Below, in pieces: positions 12,316 to 23,104 of a stretch of 64,000 nt of DNA. The stretch is from Zingiber officinale (Eukaryota; Streptophyta; Magnoliopsida; Zingiberales; Zingiberaceae). The stretch spans positions 120,385,794 to 120,449,793 of the forward strand of contig NC_055991.1 in assembly GCF_018446385.1 (NCBI RefSeq), read 5' to 3'. The position numbers and the translations under genes are program-made. The number at the start of each line of letters is the position of its first letter. The stretch's first letter is position 1. Under the pieces are notes generated by a model. That model had not been told where the DNA came from, searched no databases, and saw only the letters and a program-made list of their open reading frames with translations.

Positions 12316-13761
12316 ATGGCCGGAGCAAATATTCATCCTCCAAAATTCGACGGAGATTTCGCCACATGGAAGCGAAAAATGGAGGTATTTTTTAAAATGG
12401 ATTTTGATATTCTTATTACAATGAAATATGGTTTTGCAGCCCCGAAAGATAAAGAAGAAAACACATGGAGCAAGAAGGAGCAAGCCGATTTCATCGCTAA
12501 CGGAAAGGCTGAGTTCCACCTACTCAGTGTACTGCCGCCTCAGGAGGTAAATCGGATCGGAAGCTACGACTCCGTGAAAGATCTCTGGGAGAAATTCCTG
12601 GAGCTTCACGAAGGTACCTCCGAAGTGAAGCTAGCCAGGCGCGACATCCTCCAGACCCAGTTGACGAACCTCCGGATGAACCAAGGCAAGAAGGTAGCGC
12701 AACTCCAAGCAAGTATCAAAGAGCTGATCACACAATTAACCAATCTTGGAGAAGAAGTAACGAACCGGGACTCGATCCGATACACGCTCAACGCCTTCCC
12801 CAGAACTCCAGAGTGAGCCTCCTTAGTAGATGCGTACATCTCTAAGGACTTCGAGGTAAGTACTCTAGAAAAACTGTTTTCCACTTTTGAACTTCACGAA
12901 TCTCGAGTCTCAGAGCCCAATGGAGTAGAGAAGACCAGCCAGAACATTGCCTTAAAGGCAAAAATGAATAGTTCTGACTCCGAAGTCTCGGTCGACGGAT
13001 CAGAAGCGGCACTACTGGTAAGACGCTTCAATAAATTTTTTAAATCTAACAAATTTAGATCGTAGAGGCATGAGAGAAAAAGAAGAACGACTCGTTGCTA
13101 CAACTGCAACGAAGAAGGGTACATCAAGGATGACTGCCCAAAATTGAAGAGCAAGCAAAAGGAGAAGGCAAAGACCAAGTACAAGAAACCAGAATCCGCC
13201 AAACACAAGAACCTGAAGGCCACTTGGTCTGACTCATCCTCCGAATCAGACGTCGAAGAATTCTCGGGGTTAGCTCTAATAGCTAACCATCAGCTGGAAG
13301 AAGAGTCAAGCTCAGAGATGAGTATCGCTGAAGGGGGAGGAACATCAGAAGAGGAAAGCTGCAGTGAAGGGGGAGCCTCACCAAGTCAGGTAAGTCAGGT
13401 ACGCAATCTAACCCCGACTCAGTCTTTTCGCTTTATTAAATCTCTTTCTAAAGACTTATTCGAATTAGAAAAAGAAAATAAATAATTAAAAATGAAATTA
13501 GCAAAAGCATGTCCACTTGAGATGTACGATAGTATAAAATCAGAAAATGATAAATTAAAATTAGAAATTGAAAACTTGAAATCTGATGCATGTTTAAAAT
13601 TCCCAAAATCAAAAGTTAGAATTTATGAAAAATTGAATTGGTACATTAGAAATCATTAGGGTCAACTTAGAAGAGTGTCAAAGAACTATGTACCCCCGAA
13701 ATTTTTGATTAACCCTGTAGGAAGGAACCTCTATTGGGTTCCGAAATCTGTGCTAAATTAA
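12316..13761 (+). pseudogene. Gag (nucleocapsid-type) of element A, interrupted by stops
   Basis: The start at 12316 (MAGANIHPPKFDGDF) is followed by a UBN2/copia-type gag domain with FATWKRKMEVFF, a W near residue 55 and LTNLRMNQGKKV. The frame meets TGA at 12814 where element H has TGG. It then continues to a CCHC knuckle (CYNCNEEGYIKDDC, ~13100-13141), an acidic Ser/Glu-rich stretch, a helical region, and the conserved end NPVGRNLYWVPKSVLN, stopping at 13761. Further stops: TAG at ~13063, TAA at ~13483 and TAG at ~13658. Where element D has Q, the TAGs fit C-to-T change. Gag normally coats the RNA in virus-like particles. Confidence 0.85.
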
Positions 13762-13828
13762 TTCATTTAAAAGCTTACAGTAAGAAAATTAAACTTTGAA
13801 TTTCTTTATGGAAGCTTTGTTTAAGGAA

Positions 13829-13873
13829 GTGGTTGTTGCTCCAATAACCAAGAAGGCCTAGTGCCTCGCCACG
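13829..13873 (+). other. 45-bp motif shared with element B LTR (copy in A)
   Basis: The motif begins gtggttgttgctcc and ends gtgcctcgccacg. It is identical in element D (28051-28095, minus strand) and matches 40 of 45 bases, without gaps, in the LTRs of unrelated element B (17794-17838, 25191-25235). A diverged copy sits in H (42979-43023). The ends gtgg and ccac are complementary, so an RNA hairpin is possible. Function unknown. Confidence 0.75.
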
Positions 13874-14412
13874 ACCTGGAAGCTGAAATATCGAAATGAA
13901 AATGTTTAATTAACTTTCTGATAAAAGCATTAAAATTGGAATTAAATAATATTTTGAAAAGTTTTTAAACATTTCCTTAGAAATTTATTTTTTTTTCTAG
14001 AAAAATGTCTCTGGAAAGCTTTGCTTAGAATTTCGCTTCTAAAAATCAATTTTTTTATTTAGAAATCATTTTGAAAAATCCAAACAAATCATTATCGTTA
14101 GAATTCTTTTGTCACTTAGAAATTTTACTTAGCAATTTTACTTAAAAATTAGAAATTTTCTAACTTAAAAATCTATGCTAACAATTTTTATTACCCCATT
14201 TTTGCTGTGATCAAAGGGGGAGAGAATGGTGCAAGCTTAGAGAAGTACATATTTAGGGGGAGAGAATTTTTTAAAAAATTAAAAATATTCTTTTTGTAGT
14301 TGCAATTTTATTTATTGCAAACTAATGCTTAATATGTGAGTTTAGTAATTTTATTTTAAAATTACTTTTCTGTCTATTTTTATCCTAACTTGAACTTGGG
14401 TTGATGCACATC

Positions 14413-14425
14413 AAAAAGGGGGAGA
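14413..14425 (+). promoter_or_regulatory. Polypurine tract of element A
   Basis: 'aaaaagggggaga' lies just before the 3' LTR start. A second tract (caaagggggagaga, near 14213) and a third (taggggga, near 14253) lie upstream. Multiple polypurine-tract copies are a known feature of Sirevirus elements. Confidence 0.85.
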
Positions 14426-14426
14426 T

Positions 14427-15312
14427 TGTTGGTCCCCGTGGGTGTTTTGATGTGATCAACAAAGTTGGTTAGGCCCTGCTTTGTTTGATCCTGTGTCTAA
14501 GTGTGCAGGAACTTAGGAGCGCAGGAAGTCGAGCGGAAGACGCAGCTAGCGAGAAGGAAGGCACGGGAGGGAGTCGACGGGCTCGGTGCGTCCGAAGGAC
14601 GAGAGAGCTGCAAAAGAGTACACCGGTGGGCGAGAAGAACGTGTGCGGTGTTCTAGGGGCGTTAAGTCGGAGAGGAAGACTGCTCGAGGAGAAGGCTGGA
14701 AATTGGGTTCGGGTGAGCCCTATTTCGGTTGGCCGAAATCACCCAAAAGAACGGAGCATCGGAAGCTGAAGCAAGTGAGCTGGAAAATCTGCCAGCCAGC
14801 TTGGAGGCACCTCCATCAGGCTTGGAGGTGCCTCCAGCTTGAAGGCGCCTCCAGTCTTGTTGGAGGCGCCTCGGACTGGCCAAAATGACCGTTTTCACAA
14901 CGGATAGAGTTTTATCCGCTGACCGAGCTGGAGGCGCCTTGAACCTTGTTGGAGGCACCTTGGACCCTCGGGATAGACTTTCCAGGAGCTATATAAAGGC
15001 CCCTGGAGCTAGGAAATATGATACAACTCAAGCAATCAATTGTATAGTCTTTCCTAGCAATAGTTATAAACTTCAAAGTGTAAAAGGCTTCTCCGCCTTC
15101 AGCAAAAGGAGATCTTCTACTGCGCTTTTGTTACTGCCCTGGATTAACAACCCTCTTGGTTGTAACTAGATTAAATTCCTGTCTTCTTCTTAATTTCTAT
15201 TTCTTTATTTGTTATTATTTTACTATTGCTTTTCTGAGTTGAAATCCGAGGAGGGTATAGTTTTTTTTTTCAGCAATTCACCCCCCTCTTGCCGGCCTCC
15301 GTTGCACCTACA
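14427..15312 (+). repeat. 3' LTR of element A
   Basis: 886 bp, very similar to the 5' LTR but with one extra palindrome copy in U3 (centres near 14808, 14829, 14846 and 14867, then the 14935 pair). It ends CACCTACA and is followed by the target duplication CCTTG. Confidence 0.9.
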
Positions 15313-15491
15313 CCTTGTCCTTGTTGCCTTGTTCACGGTCTCTCAGATGCTCCATCCTTCGTCAAACCCGAAGCCATCAAGCTGAGTCATATGTGTATCT
15401 TACAATCTTGCATGCTAGAAATAATTTTCATTATTTATGCATGTAAAATTTTGGCTTTAGATATCATGATAGGAATAGGCTAAATATAGAT

Positions 15492-15689
15492 CATAACGCA
15501 AGTAAACATATAGAGCGCAAGTACCACCTGATACGAGATATCGTGAAGCGAGGAGAAGTTGTCATCGCCAAGATTGCATCAGCGGATAACCTGGCAGATC
15601 CTTTCACTAAGGCCCTTCCGGCGAAAGCTTTCGATCGGCATGTGGAGGGAATGGGAATCAGATGTATGGTAGAAGATATGGCAGCTTAG
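15492..15689 (+). pseudogene. RNase H C-terminal fragment of element B (partial upstream unit)
   Basis: It reads in the same frame as 22886-23083: SKHIERKYHLIRDIV, ADNLADPFTKALPAK and the stop at 15687-15689. It begins abruptly at ~15492 after unrelated sequence, so the rest of this unit's internal region is lost. Confidence 0.85.
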
Positions 15690-15710
15690 TCATTAATATA
15701 AGTGGGAGAT

Positions 15711-18103
15711 TGTTGGAGTGTATACTGAAAGCCTAAGCTTTGTAAACATTCATTATGAATAAAGAATCACATTTGGTCTAATTATCTACATTTGTTTGTA
15801 GTTGTTCATTTAATTTATATTGTAGATAACATAGTATGTGGTGTCACATACAGAAGATGATGTTATCAGTACCTTATAAATTATAAACAGTAGCTCACGA
15901 CCAGAATGGAAAGGAACAAACCATTAGAAAGTCGTAGTGTAATTAGATATTAGTTTATCTTGACTATATAATTACACTAGTACACTCAGAGTGTATTGAG
16001 TAGGACCATTTGAAGTCGTTCCTTTTATACTAACTTTATAAAGGAATAAAAACCTCAGTTATTATGGAAGTGTGTGCTCTTAATCCTAATATAATAACAA
16101 GCATATATGTTTGATATTTATTTCTTTAATTTATCAATGGGTGAGATTTAGTTCGATGAATCAATAAACCCGATAAATTAGGAAATGGTATCACTCATAG
16201 TGTGTGTTGTTGATTATAGAAGGAAACTGTGTCCTCGTGATACTAGGTTGATAATGTCCTCAAGAGGAGCTCATAAAGATTGTCATGTTAAACCCTGCAG
16301 TGGACTTAGTCCGACATGATAATAAGGTTGAGTGGTACTACTCTTGGACTTAGATATTAATTAAATGAGTTGTCAAGAACTCACTTAATTAGTGGACATT
16401 CGATATCTTAAACAGGAGACTAACACACTCATAATAAGAAGGAGCCCAAAATGTAATTTGGGATTGGTGCGGTAGTTCAATGATAGTTCTCTAGTGGAAT
16501 GAATTATCATTGATAAAATTAAGTTGTGTGTTCGGGGCGAACATGGGATGCTTAATTTTATCAGGAGACCAAAACCAATTCCTCCTCTCGGTCCCTATCG
16601 TAGCCTCTTATTTATAGAGTACTATACCCACATATACCCACCTAAAGGGGGCCGGCCAAGCTAGCTTGGGAACCAAGCTAGGGCCGGCCTAAGCTTGGGT
16701 TTAAGGTGGCCGGCCCTAGCTTGAACCCAAGCTAGTAGGGCCGGCCATAATTAATTAAAAAGAAAATTTAATTTTAATGTTTATTATTATGTGGAAGATT
16801 TAATTTAAAAGAGAATTAAAATTTAAATATCTCTCTTGTAAAAATTTACAAAAGATTAAAGAAAGAGATTAGATTTCTTTCCTTATTTGTAGATTGGAGA
16901 GTTGTTTTATTTTCTCTTTAAAATTATTCACATGTTAATAAAATTAAAATTATAGATATTTCCTTTTATTAACCATGAAGAGATTTTAAAGAGAAATTTT
17001 ATTTTTTAAAATTTTCGGAAACAAATAAGGAAAGTTTTCATTGTTGATTGAAACTTGTCCAATTTGCTTCCTATTGTTTTGGCCGGCCATCATTGTTTAA
17101 TTGGGGAAATATTATTTTATTTTTCTCAATTAAATCATGTCAAGGAAATTAAGGAAAATTTATTGTAATTAAATTTCCTAATTTACCTAGGCCAAGGAAT
17201 ATAAAAGAAGGGGTGAGGGTGCCTTCATGAGACACAACATCTATTATTCCTCTCCCTCTTTTGTTTCTTGGTGTGGCCGGCCATCATCTCCATCTCTTCC
17301 TCTTGTGGTGGCCGAACCTCTCCCTCTCCCTTGGAGTTCTTGTGGTGGCCGGATACTACTCGGAGAAGAAGAAGAAGAAGGAGAGGAAGCTAGCATCTCT
17401 TGGAGCTTGGTTAGTATTTTGATTTTCTTCTTTGGTAAAGTTCTTCCTTTGTGGCCGAACCTTGCTTGGAGAAGAAGAAGGTGGTTGGTGGTTTCTCATC
17501 TTGGTAGATCGTTGCCCACACAACGTCCGAGGTTAGAAGAGGAATACGGTAGAAGATCAAGAGGTTTTTCTACAAGGTATAACTAGTAATTTCTTTTTCC
17601 GCATCATGCTAGTTATTTATGGAAATAATACCAAATACAAGAGGCTTACGTTCTAGTATTTCGAATATGTTTTTTCGAAGTTGTGTTCTTTTGTTTCTTT
17701 CTTTTCCTTGTGATTTGATTGTTCTCTTTGGTTAACCTAAAGTTATTTTAGGAAATTAAATATTAGCTTTCTATTAAAGGTTTTGTCTAGTCGGTGGTGG
17801 TTGCTCCCATATCCAAGAAGGCCATGTGCCTCGCCACGTCGATCTTGGGAACCTTTTATGGAAATTAATATTTAATGGAATTAATAACTTAAGGAGACTT
17901 GGGTCGAACGTGTTAAGTTCCGCAGAGATCCAAGTCAAAACCTAAAAGAACAAATAGATTAAGTTTTGGATCAAACGTGTTAAGTTCCGCAGGAGATCCA
18001 AAATTTAATTTAAAAGAACACATGGTAGCTAGGAAAAGGTTCAGATCTTTGTACAAAATTTTTGTACAGTGGAACCTATAGGCTTTCCGAGTATCAACCA
18101 ACA
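15711..18103 (+). repeat. First LTR of element B
   Basis: It starts TGTTGGAGTGTATACTG and ends '..accaaca'. U3 holds four GGCCGGCC octamers between 16650 and 16746, interleaved with ctagcttggg/cccaagctag inverted repeats. A TATA box (tataaaag, 17200-17207) precedes the leader. A 119-codon ORF (17227-17586) in the leader is repeated in the other LTR (24624-24983); it has no recognisable domain. The 45-bp motif shared with A and D is at 17794-17838. Confidence 0.9.
17794..17838 (+). other. 45-bp shared motif (copy in B first LTR)
   Basis: It differs from the copy in gag-only elements A and D at five of 45 positions, with no gaps. It lies about 590 bp downstream of the TATA box, in the transcribed leader. 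Confidence 0.75.
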
Positions 18104-18105
18104 AT

Positions 18106-18117
18106 TGGTATCAGAGC
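18106..18117 (+). promoter_or_regulatory. Primer binding site of element B (tRNA-iMet)
   Basis: TGGTATCAGAGC directly follows the first LTR. It marks this LTR as the working 5' LTR of the downstream unit. Confidence 0.9.
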
Positions 18118-19198
18118 TAGGGTTTTGCCTCTGTGTATTTGGTATTTAGTTTAATTATGCACATGTCATACATAATTTAGGCAGGTTAATAGTAGGATGT
18201 GCTAACTCTATGGATGCAGGATCCAACTATTATGGCTTTTAGTTAATTATGTGTGTGATTGGACCCTTGGACATGTCAAGGGCAATTTATATGTGTGTGC
18301 ATGATTGTATTAAAATACGGAGTATTTAGTTTTATTAGGATTTTATTTTTGATCTAGATACATGTACATTCCTTTTATGGAATATAGGATCAAAATGTAA
18401 AATTCTATTTGTGTCGCGGATCGAATCTTGCAAAGCGTGGAACCTTCTAAGGACCAGAGGCGCAGCGGAACTCGGAGCAAGATGGATGCGACAGTTAGAC
18501 CCGGTGGCGGTGGCCAAATATGGCATGATGACAACACACGGAGGACAATTAAAGATAAAAGCCATAATAGTTGAAAATTAGATTTTCTATTTATTGCTTT
18601 TATATTGTGCTGTGTGTGCATGTTAGTATACATGACTAGTAGGCTAGCATAGTTAAAATTCCTCATTTATAAATAACTAAGTGGGAGAGTGATTTTTAAG
18701 TAAATCCCATGGTCTCCATTACTGGTTTGTAAGTGATGCAAACAAGCTTGCGCGTTGGCTCTAAGTGCCTTCCTCCATAACGGATGAGCTTGTTTGCGGA
18801 TCACTAGAACAGACTTTCATTTTTGGATGACTATAGGAAGTTAATTAAGAGCGTGTGATCTTCCCCAACGGAAGGGGCATAATCTTATTAATGGACTTAG
18901 TGTCAAGTAATGGTGTACACTTAGACACATCTAATAGTATCCTCCCCAACAGAGTCACTGCTATTATTTGTGTGACCAAATAATACCAACTATTAATTTT
19001 ATTTGTCAAAAAGTTAGGTTGACAAGATAATAAAATTAATGGGTTAAAACCCTCCTTTTACAAATGTTGAATTTGTATACGTCCACACTAACGTGGCATA
19101 CAAAATTCACGGTGTTTTAAGGTGTTGGTTAATTTAAAATAGTATTGTTTGAGGAATCAATATTATTCTAAATTTAGAGTTCTGACCAAAAGTTATTT
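18118..19198 (+). other. Untranslated leader of element B
   Basis: About 1.1 kb of non-coding sequence lies between primer site and gag. ORFs on the minus strand (18335-18666) show no domain and are taken as chance. Confidence 0.6.
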
Positions 19199-19900
19199 GT
19201 GATTCTTAGGATGACTTTCAACCCACTGTCCATCATACTTCAACAAAATAGACTTACTGGACCAAATTATATAGATTGGAAAAGAAACCTGGATATTGTT
19301 CTTACTGCTGAAAGCTATAAATTTGTCTTGACTGAGCATTGCCTGATGCACCCATCGGTGAATCTACCCAAGAGGAGATTGAATATCATAGGAAATGGGT
19401 AAAAGCAGATGAGATGGCGCGGTGTTACATTTTGGCTTCAATGTCAAATGTATTGCAACATCAACATAAAGATTTACCAACAACTTATGATATTATGAAC
19501 AATCTCAAGGAACTCTTTGGTCATCGGGATAGGGCTTCTAGACAAGAAGCTATGAGAAAGATAATGCACCACCATGCAAGAGGGTACTCCTGTAAGGGAT
19601 CATATCCTAAACATGATGGCTTATCCGAACGAAATACGATCCTTGGAGGAGAAATTGATGGGAAACCCAGATCGATATGATCCTCCAAACCCTACCTAGA
19701 AGTTTTGAAGTTCCGTTTGAACTATAATATGAATAAAAGGATTTATTCATTAGGGAACTACTAACTTCAAGCAGCGAAGGGTTATTTCGTCACAATGCTC
19801 AAATTCACTATCTTGAAAATGGTTCTACTTCTAAACCGAAAGGTAAGAAGAAGAAGAAACAAACTGGTTTAGAAAAGAAAGTGAATAAATCTCAGAGTAC
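19199..19900 (+). pseudogene. Gag of element B, frameshifted
   Basis: The start near 19199-19210 gives MTFNPLSIILQQNRLTGPNY, followed by a copia gag domain (YIDWKRNLDIVL). At ~19350 the frame shifts to the segment with EEIEYHRKWVKADEMARCYI and NNLKELFGHRDRASRQEAM. A further break lies near 19580, and the lysine-rich tail is at ~19840-19880. At least three frame changes are present. Confidence 0.8.
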
Positions 19901-19909
19901 AGGATTTAA

Positions 19910-21577
19910 ATGAAGAAGCCGAAGGGCAAGTGCTTCATCTGCAAGCAGGCAGGACATTGGAAGGCGGACTGTCCTCGTAAGAACCAAAACAAAGGTATAT
20001 CTCATACTCTAGTTGTTGAAACATGTTTAGCGGTGTTATCTACCAGCACCTGGTGTGTAGATACGGGAGCCACTGATCATGTCTGCAATTCCTTGCAGGG
20101 TTCCAGGAAACCCGACGACTATCTGAAGGGGAGATTACTGTCTACATGGGCAATGCTACTAAGGTGGCAGCTATTGCAATGGGAGACGTCTACTTATCTT
20201 TTAGTAGAAATAGAAATTTGGTTTTAAGAAATTGTCTTTATGTACCCAGTTTTAGAAAGAATTTAATTTCAGTTTCTAAACTGTTTTTAGATGGATATTC
20301 AGTTTCTTTCAGTAACGATGTAGTTATTAAAAGAAATAAAGTGATTATCTGTTCTGGTGCATTAGTTGGCAATTTGTATATTTTAAATCCAAATTCTTCC
20401 ACAAAGCAAAACATGGAAATTTATAATTCATCTTCTAATTCTAATAAGAGAAAAGAACCTTCAGAAATGAACCAAGCATATCTTTGGCATCTAAGGCTTG
20501 GTCATATTAACTTAAGTAGGATTCAGAGGCTTATAGCTGATGGACTTTTAAGTTCATTAGAGTTGGAAAATTTTCCAACTTGTGAATCTTGCTTAGAAGG
20601 TAAAATGACCAAGAGGCCGTTCAAGGCCAAGGGGTATAGAGCCAAAGAAGTATTAGAGTTGGTTCACTCTGATTTGTGTGGTCCTATGTCTGTCCAGGCA
20701 AGAGGAGGTTTTGAATATTTTGTCTCTTTCATAGACGATTATTCAAGATATGGATACATTTACCTAATGCGCCGCAAGTCCGAGTGCTTTGATAAGTTCA
20801 AAGAATACAAGGCTGATGTGGAGAAACGATTAGGTAAAAGTATCAAGACACTACGGTCTGATCGTGGTGGCGAATACCTCTTAGGAGAGTTTAGGAATTA
20901 CTTATCAGAGGCCGGGATTCAATCCCAATTGTCCGCAACAGAATGGTGTAGCAGAACGAAGGAATAGGACTCTTATGGAGATGGTTAGATCGATGATGAG
21001 TTATTCAGAATTACCAAATTCGTTTTGGGGATATGCTCTGGAAACAGCAGTGTATGTTCTGAACTTAGTACCTTCTAAATCAGTTTCTTCTACTCCCATA
21101 GAATTGTGGAATGGGCGAAAACTCAGTCTAAGACATATTCGGATTTGGGGTAGTCCAGCACATGTGCTGAAACCAGATGCTGATAAGTTAGAATCTCGTA
21201 CAGAAGTTCGCGTGTTTGTAGGATATCCCAAAGGAACGAAAGGTGGTTTATTTTATAGTCCTAAAGACCAGAAGGTCATTGTTAGCACCAATGCCCAATT
21301 TTTAGAAGAAGACTATATAATGGATCACAAGCCCAGTAGTAAAGTCGTTTTAGAAGAACTTAGAGAGGACATGTCTACTTCAGTACCAACAGTACAAGAT
21401 GAAGTACCACAAGAGACTGCAACACGTGTCACACATGATACACAACCACAGACAGTGCCTCGTCGTAGTGGGAGAGTTGTGAGGCAGGCTGAAAGATTCA
21501 TGTTCTTGGGAGAGTCTTCGGACTTGATCCCGGGTAAACATGAACCTGATCCCCATATGAAGCACTCCAAGATATAG
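19910..21577 (+). pseudogene. Nucleocapsid knuckle, protease and integrase of element B, frameshifted
   Basis: A CCHC knuckle (CFICKQAGHWKADC) starts near 19940. The aspartic protease motif DTGA is at 20060-20071. The frame shifts near 20110-20146 into NLYILNP and the GAG-pre-integrase HLRLGHINLSR, then CESCLEGKMTKRPF, the integrase core (HSDLCGPM, SFIDDYSRYGYIYL, LRSDRGGEYL), a frameshift near 20930, and the C-terminal segment to 21577. The catalytic acidic residues are still readable but no single frame joins them. Confidence 0.88.
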
Positions 21578-21589
21578 ATGCAGATCTTG

Positions 21590-23083
21590 GCAAAAGGCAA
21601 TGAATTCGAAATAGAGTCCATGTACTCTAATAAGGTCCGAGAGCTTGTAACCACCGATGGTGTAAAAGCGTTGGATGCAAGTGGATCTACAAAGGAAAAG
21701 AGGGAGACGGAAGGTAGAAACCTTCAAAGCTAGGCTTGTTACGAAAGCACTCAAAAGAGGGAATCGATTATGAGGAAACCTTTTCACCGTAGCCATGCTT
21801 AAGTCTATCCGGATACTCTTATCCATTCTTGCTCAATGATTATGAGATCCGGCAAATGGAAGACGACTTTCCTTAATGGAAGTCTTGAAGAGAACATCCA
21901 TATGAAGCAACCGAAGGATTTATTGAAAAGGCAAAGAGCATCTAGTATGCAAGCTCAATCGGTCCATTTATGGATTAAGCAAGCTTCAAGTCTTGGAACA
22001 TCCGGTTTAATGAAGTAATCCATATGGATTTATTCAAAGTCCGGATGAGTCTTGTGTATATAAAAAGTGTACAAACGTGGTGGTATTTCTTGTACTATAC
22101 GTAGATGATATTTTGTTAATTGGCAACAATGTCAAGGTATTATCAGACGTAAGGGTATGGTTGTCCAAACAATTTGATATGAAGGACTTAGGAGAATGTG
22201 CACACATTCTTGGGATCAAAGTTATAAGGGATCGCAAGAAAAGAATGTTGTGTCTATCCCAAGCTTCATATATAGATACAATCCTTGCTCGTTTTAGCAT
22301 GCAAGACTCCAAGAAAGGTTTCTTACCTTTTAGACATGGAGTAGCTCTATCTAAAGAGATGTCTCCAAAGACATCAAAAGAGATAGAGGACATGAAAGCA
22401 GTTCCTTATGCTTCGGCTGTAGGAAGCCTAATGTATGCAATGCTATGTACGAGACCTGATATCTGTTTTGCCTGGTCAGCAGATATCAGAGTAACCCTGG
22501 ACAAGGACATTGGACTGCGGTAAAGCATATATTAAAGTACTTGAGAAGGACTAGAGATTATATGCTAGTTTACCAAGCAGATGATCTGCTCCCTGTGGGT
22601 TACACGGATTCAGATTTCCAATCAGATAGGGATAACAGTAAGTCTACATCAGGCTATGTGTTTACTTTAGGAGGTGGAGCCATTTCATGGAGGAGTGTTA
22701 AGCAAAAATGTGTTTCGGACTCAACCATGGAAGCTGAGTATGTAGCAGCCTCTGAGGCAGCTAAAGAAGCAGTATGGCTCAGGAACTTTCTAATGGACTT
22801 AGATGTGATTCCTGGTTTGCCCAAAATCATCACAATTTATTGTGATAACAGCGGTGCAGTTGCAAACTCAAAGGAACCACGAGCCCATAAGGCAAGTAAA
22901 CATATAGAGCGCAAGTACCACCTGATACGAGATATCGTGAAGCGAGGAGAAGTTGTCATCGCCAAGATTGCATCAGCGGATAACCTGGCAGATCCTTTCA
23001 CTAAGGCCCTTCCGGCGAAAGCTTTCGATCGGCATGTGGAGGGAATGGGAATCAGATGTATGGTAGAAGATATGGCAGCTTAG
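21590..23083 (+). pseudogene. Reverse transcriptase and RNase H of element B, frameshifted
   Basis: The N-terminal RT is broken into short out-of-frame pieces between 21590 and 22080. The catalytic box YVDD is intact at 22098-22109 (LYVDDILLIGNN). A further shift near 22500 leads into RNase H: GYTDSDFQSDRDNSKSTSGY, STMEAEYVAASEAAKEAVW, IYCDNSGAVA and ADPFTKALP, stopping at 23083. The catalytic D, E and D of RNase H remain. The break in the RT fingers/palm makes this copy non-functional. Confidence 0.9.
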
Positions 23084-23104
23084 TCATTAATATAAGTGGG
23101 AGAT

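Larger units (their letters stand above)
11380..15312 (+). mobile_element. Gag-only non-autonomous copia-type element A (TR-GAG-like)
   Basis: This is a structurally complete element: 5' LTR 11380-12250, primer site 12253-12264, gag-like ORF region 12316-13761, non-coding tail, polypurine tract 14413-14425 and 3' LTR 14427-15312. CCTTG flanks both ends (11375-11379, 15313-15317). No protease, integrase or RT is present; the internal part is only 2.2 kb. The layout matches the published class of terminal-repeat retrotransposons with a gag domain (TR-GAG). It must have used enzymes of a full-length relative. Confidence 0.85.
10645..15412 (-). repeat. Inverted block of the F LTR (split by element A)
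   Basis: 10645-11379 and 15313-15412 together are the reverse complement of roughly 32130-34200 of the F 3' LTR (without insert G). They share the paired palindromes near ccagtcgactgg, a TATA box that reads ctatataacc on the minus strand, and 'gatggcttcggg' near 15380. The last ~80 bp of the LTR are absent. Joined to the forward 94-bp head, this looks like an inversion within the 5' LTR or a second copy inserted head-on. The ORF at 11230-11412 in it is not coding. Confidence 0.65.

Noticed and set aside
21001-21826. Minus-strand ORFs opposite element B pol
   Set aside because: The plus strand carries clear integrase and RT sequence; the opposite frames have no domain.
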